Shown here in pieces: positions 8,401-10,445 of a stretch of DNA of 10,445 bases. Position 1 is the stretch's first letter. Each line of letters begins with the position of its first letter. Below the pieces are notes generated by a model. That model had not been told where the DNA came from, searched no databases, and worked only from the letters and a program-made list of their open reading frames with translations. The stretch is from assembly GCA_029747585.1 (NCBI GenBank), contig JAPEVF010001374.1, forward strand, positions 1-10,445, read 5' to 3'. The DNA comes from Pleurotus djamor. Lineage: Eukaryota > Basidiomycota > Agaricomycetes > Agaricales > Pleurotaceae. Made by a program: the position numbers and the translations under genes.

Positions 8401-8740
8401 TCTACCCGGCGGTCAACCCTCCCCTATATTTCCCTTCAGTGGGATTGTGATCAACCTCAATGTGCAAACTACCATTCATACAGATTCTGAAGACGTACTC
8501 ATGTGTCTTGTTCTTCCCATTGGTGAGTTCGAGGGCGGAGACTTATGCTTTAAGGACCTTGGCCTTCGAGTGGAACTTCGTCATGGGGACTGGATAGTCT
8601 TCGACTCCAAGAAGCTCCTCCACTTCAACATGCCCTACGTAGGCAAGAGGGCTTCTTTTGTCATGCATTCGGATGGCGCTGGAGAGTTTTGGGTGAAGAA
8701 TAGAAATGGGTGGAAGAATAACAATCACTTCGTCGACTAA
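5452..8740 (+). CDS. Large protein with C-terminal 2-oxoglutarate/Fe(II) dioxygenase domain (agaricomycete TET/JBP-like family, tentative); in-frame TGA
   Basis: Ten exons: 5452-5704, 5759-6638, 6688-6869, 6927-7040, 7090-7273, 7322-7670, 7730-7812, 7864-8059, 8108-8290, 8348-8740; introns 48-59 bases. They sum to 2817 bases (938 aa), every junction in phase, but codon 724 is TGA (7988-7990). Residues 1-180 are Ser/Pro-rich; about 200-280 very acidic with a 9-residue repeat; then a basic NLS-like RRPKRARKQKKK; 300-700 is a helical region I do not recognise. After the TGA, DWEWSSIHFDYYNRYNTH leads into the catalytic fold: HTD (His 8477-8479, Asp 8483-8485), GGDLCF, GDWIVF, distal His in LLHFN (8621-8623) and Arg in GKRASFV (8648-8650), so all metal and 2-oxoglutarate residues are present. 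Family members of this type oxidise substrates with Fe(II) and 2-oxoglutarate; a nucleic-acid base such as 5-methylcytosine is a guess from TET/JBP resemblance. Either a nonsense-disrupted copy or a 27-base intron (7974-8000) removes the stop. Confidence 0.75.
6169..6222 (+). repeat. Tandem 27-bp coding repeat, acidic
   Basis: Two head-to-tail units, 6169-6195 and 6196-6222, differ at one base and encode DDNGEEERE and DDDGEEERE; a decayed third unit begins at 6223. They lie in the acidic tract of the dioxygenase gene. Likely arisen by replication slippage. Confidence 0.85.
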
Positions 8741-8835
8741 GTCTGCCGTTGTCGCAATCTACGTTACGTATTCATTGTTTCCTATATCTCCGAATTAATT
8801 TTTTTTGNGTCTGATCCTCTCAAACCAAGACCACC

Positions 8836-9399
8836 ATGTCCGTCGATGAATACGGATACACCGAAGAAGAACGTTTCAACATTGAAATACGTGGTCTCAT
8901 TGCGGACTACCCGGATGGCAGTGATGATGGGGAAAGCAATGTGGGAGAGGGACCCTACCAATGGCCCTTGGTCGAAGGTGACCCAACCCCAATCCTACCA
9001 CCATCCAATCCACCTTCGTCCCCTTGCTCTTTCCGCTTCCATAATTGGGATGAGCAGGGTGGTGGAGGTCAAGCTGCTGGCTACCTGACTCATATACGAA
9101 AGGAGGAGTCCAAGGAACGCTCAAGAATTTACCGGAAACAAATGCTTATTGCCAGCCGGGATGCTGCACAAGTATGTTGTTTCAATCTCTCCCTCCTTTA
9201 TACCGTTGCTTACATATCTTAGCTGGGTTTCTGGTTCCTCAGGCGACAAAAGGATATTCGCAAGCTGCAACAATTGAAGAAGGCTATCAAAGTTAAGAGG
9301 GAACGACAAAGAAAATTAGCTGAACGTCAAAGAAAATTGAGGACAGAGCTTCGCTCTCTCAGGTGGAAGAAGATGGCTATTCAGTCAAGATACAAGTAG
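8836..9399 (+). CDS. Small protein, acidic N-terminus and basic coiled-coil C-terminus, unknown function
   Basis: Two exons, 8836-9171 and 9223-9399, joined in phase 0 across a 51-base intron (GTATGT..CTTAG), giving 170 aa. The start is in a strong context (GACCACCATGTCC). Residues 1-45 are acidic (SVDEYGYTEEERFNIEIRG), about 50-63 are Pro-rich, and from about residue 90 to the end the chain is very basic and helical, with repeated RERQRKL / AERQRKL and a final LRSLRWKKMAIQSRYK. This resembles a nucleic-acid- or partner-binding helix, but no named domain is recognised. It starts 95 bases after the dioxygenase stop on the same strand; the spacer is T-rich with an ambiguous base at 8808. Its closeness suggests it may be a constant companion of the dioxygenase gene, which only comparison with other copies can show. 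Confidence 0.75.
9301..9342 (+). repeat. Imperfect tandem 21-bp repeat in the basic helix
   Basis: Units 9301-9321 and 9322-9342 share GAACG.CAAAGAAAATT and encode ERQRKLA and ERQRKLR, i.e. one heptad each. Duplication has lengthened the coiled coil by a heptad. Confidence 0.7.
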
Positions 9400-9563
9400 A
9401 AGATGCGTAGCTGCTTTGCTCAGTGAATTTGTCGCTTTTTTTTTATTGAATTTGTGTGGTTATTCGGCCAAACCCCATATTACGTCTCAGCGTGGTCAGC
9501 GGGATCATGAAACAAGAACGAGGTTTTTTTTTTTCAAACCACCACAGTGTTCGACTCCCAACG

Positions 9564-10445
9564 ATGCCTCCCCAAAAAAGAGTCGCCTCCTCTGCCCCCG
9601 GTGAGGTGACTGATGATGAAGAGCAAATACAGAGGAAGGGGAGGTCTGGAGAGGTCTCCGAGGAAGAAGTAAGTTCCTAGCGTCTCTTTTCCATGGGTTG
9701 TGCAACTTAAAGCCTCTGCTTCGTAACGTATTTACAACTAGGTCACGGCGCCTGCAAAGAAAAAGACAAGGAAACAGACTGCAGAACCGTTACCAATGGT
9801 GAAAACACGCTCATCTACCCGGCCAGGTGCTGTCGCCGCGGTCCGCGCTGTGGTAGCCGGGCTCTCTAGTAAAGGCGAAGGCAAGGTCAAAGCAGCCACG
9901 GAGAAGCCAAAGGCCGCAGGGGGGAAAGGTTTGAAGTTAACATCTCTGTTTGGTTTGCACGCTAAGAATACCACTTCTAGGGAAGACTACTACTAAGGCA
10001 AGCGCATCCTCAAAGAAGACTCAAGAGAAAGGTCTGTCACTCCGCTTACAAGATGTTGTCCTTACTCCTTGTCTCTCTAGATGAAGCGTTTATAGCCACT
10101 CAAAAGCTGTTAGAACGTGAACGCGCCGAACTGGAATCTCAAGCCCGCCAGAGCTCTGCGCTTTCTGCCCATGCTGACGAGGAACTCGCCAAACATATAC
10201 ACAGTCTCGCCCCCCNTGTTTCTTTCAAAGCCATCGGTACGATTCATTTCTTCATATGCGTTAATATGTTATACTGACTAAAGTGTTAGTACCCCGTCCC
10301 GCACCGGTATTGACGTCAAATGTTCAGCTGCCTAGACCCTTTCCTGATCTCAATGCTGAGGTCCCGGATATGGATACGGAAACTATGAAGGTGGAGGAAG
10401 CGGTGGAGGAAGCGGCGGAGGAAGCAATAGCTGGATCACACCTTG
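9564..10445 (+). CDS. Lys/Ala-rich then coiled-coil then acidic protein, N-terminal part (runs off right edge)
   Basis: Exons 9564-9668, 9742-9928, 9981-10031, 10081-10236 and 10290 onwards; introns of 73, 52, 49 and 53 bases, all joining in phase. The protein begins MPPQKRVASSAPGEVTDDEE, followed by a Lys/Arg/Ala/Thr-rich region (PAKKKTRKQ, GEGKVKAATEKPKAAGGKG) resembling linker-histone-like or intrinsically disordered nuclear tails, then a helical segment (EAFIATQKLLERERAELESQ), a Pro-rich part and an acidic Glu/Ala repeat at the edge of the window. The ambiguous base at 10216 must be a real base for the frame to hold. No domain is recognised. It follows the small gene at 8836 by 164 bases in the same orientation; that spacer holds two long T runs and little else. 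Nuclear localisation is likely from composition only. Confidence 0.7.
10391..10426 (+). repeat. Tandem 12-bp coding repeat (Glu/Ala)
   Basis: GTGGAGGAAGCG at 10391-10402 and 10403-10414 is exact; GCGGAGGAAGCA at 10415-10426 is a variant. They encode VEEA, VEEA, AEEA in the acidic tail of the last gene, and may continue past the window edge. Confidence 0.8.

Noticed and set aside
1..10445. tRNA, rRNA, CRISPR arrays, bacterial operon signals
   Set aside because: No cloverleaf, rRNA motif or spaced repeat array was recognised, and the spliced gene structure excludes a bacterial origin.

Overview
The window reads as nuclear DNA of a basidiomycete fungus, most likely an agaricomycete. Genes are broken by many short introns (mostly 44-60 bases, GT..AG, with CTAAC/CTGAY-like branch sites), exons join in phase, spacers are short, and the recognisable proteins belong to families typical of mushroom-forming fungi. 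Nothing prokaryotic is visible.

Left part (about 1-3919, minus strand). Two genes lie head to tail. The one at the left edge is the N-terminal part of a Plavaka-type transposase: a C2HC zinc finger, then the acidic linker, then the conserved block ending EMWTGKWWWEVQ and LPKHATVCP, where the window stops. It carries either a 2-base AG duplication that shifts the frame or an unusual 50-base intron. Upstream of it (1485 to about 3919) is a nine-exon gene for a C48 (Ulp1/SENP-type) SUMO-protease-like protein with the His-Asp-Gln-Cys machinery intact.

Middle. A divergent promoter region (3920-4225) separates the minus block from the plus block. It contains a perfect-phase tandem repeat of a 14-mer with a CTGTGACAG palindrome, a TATATAAG box and a pyrimidine-rich tract.

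Right part (4226-10445, plus strand). Four genes follow in the same orientation: a small coiled-coil protein (4226-4859); a long ten-exon gene (5452-8740, perhaps starting at 5174) with an acidic/basic low-complexity N-terminus and a C-terminal 2-oxoglutarate/Fe(II) dioxygenase domain resembling the large agaricomycete (TET/JBP-like) family; a small basic coiled-coil protein (8836-9399); and the start of a Lys/Ala-rich, then coiled-coil, then acidic protein (9564 to beyond the right edge). The dioxygenase gene has an in-frame TGA just upstream of the catalytic domain, so this copy is either broken or uses a very small intron.

Taken together, a DNA transposase, a SUMO-protease-like enzyme and a putative nucleic-acid dioxygenase with small unknown companion genes sit within 9 kb. 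Association of Ulp1 proteases and TET/JBP-like oxygenases with fungal DNA transposons is established for KDZ-type elements; whether this particular Plavaka/Ulp1/dioxygenase arrangement is one mobile unit is an inference that needs copy-comparison. Exon models were built by hand from splice signals and phase; family assignments come from motif recognition only.
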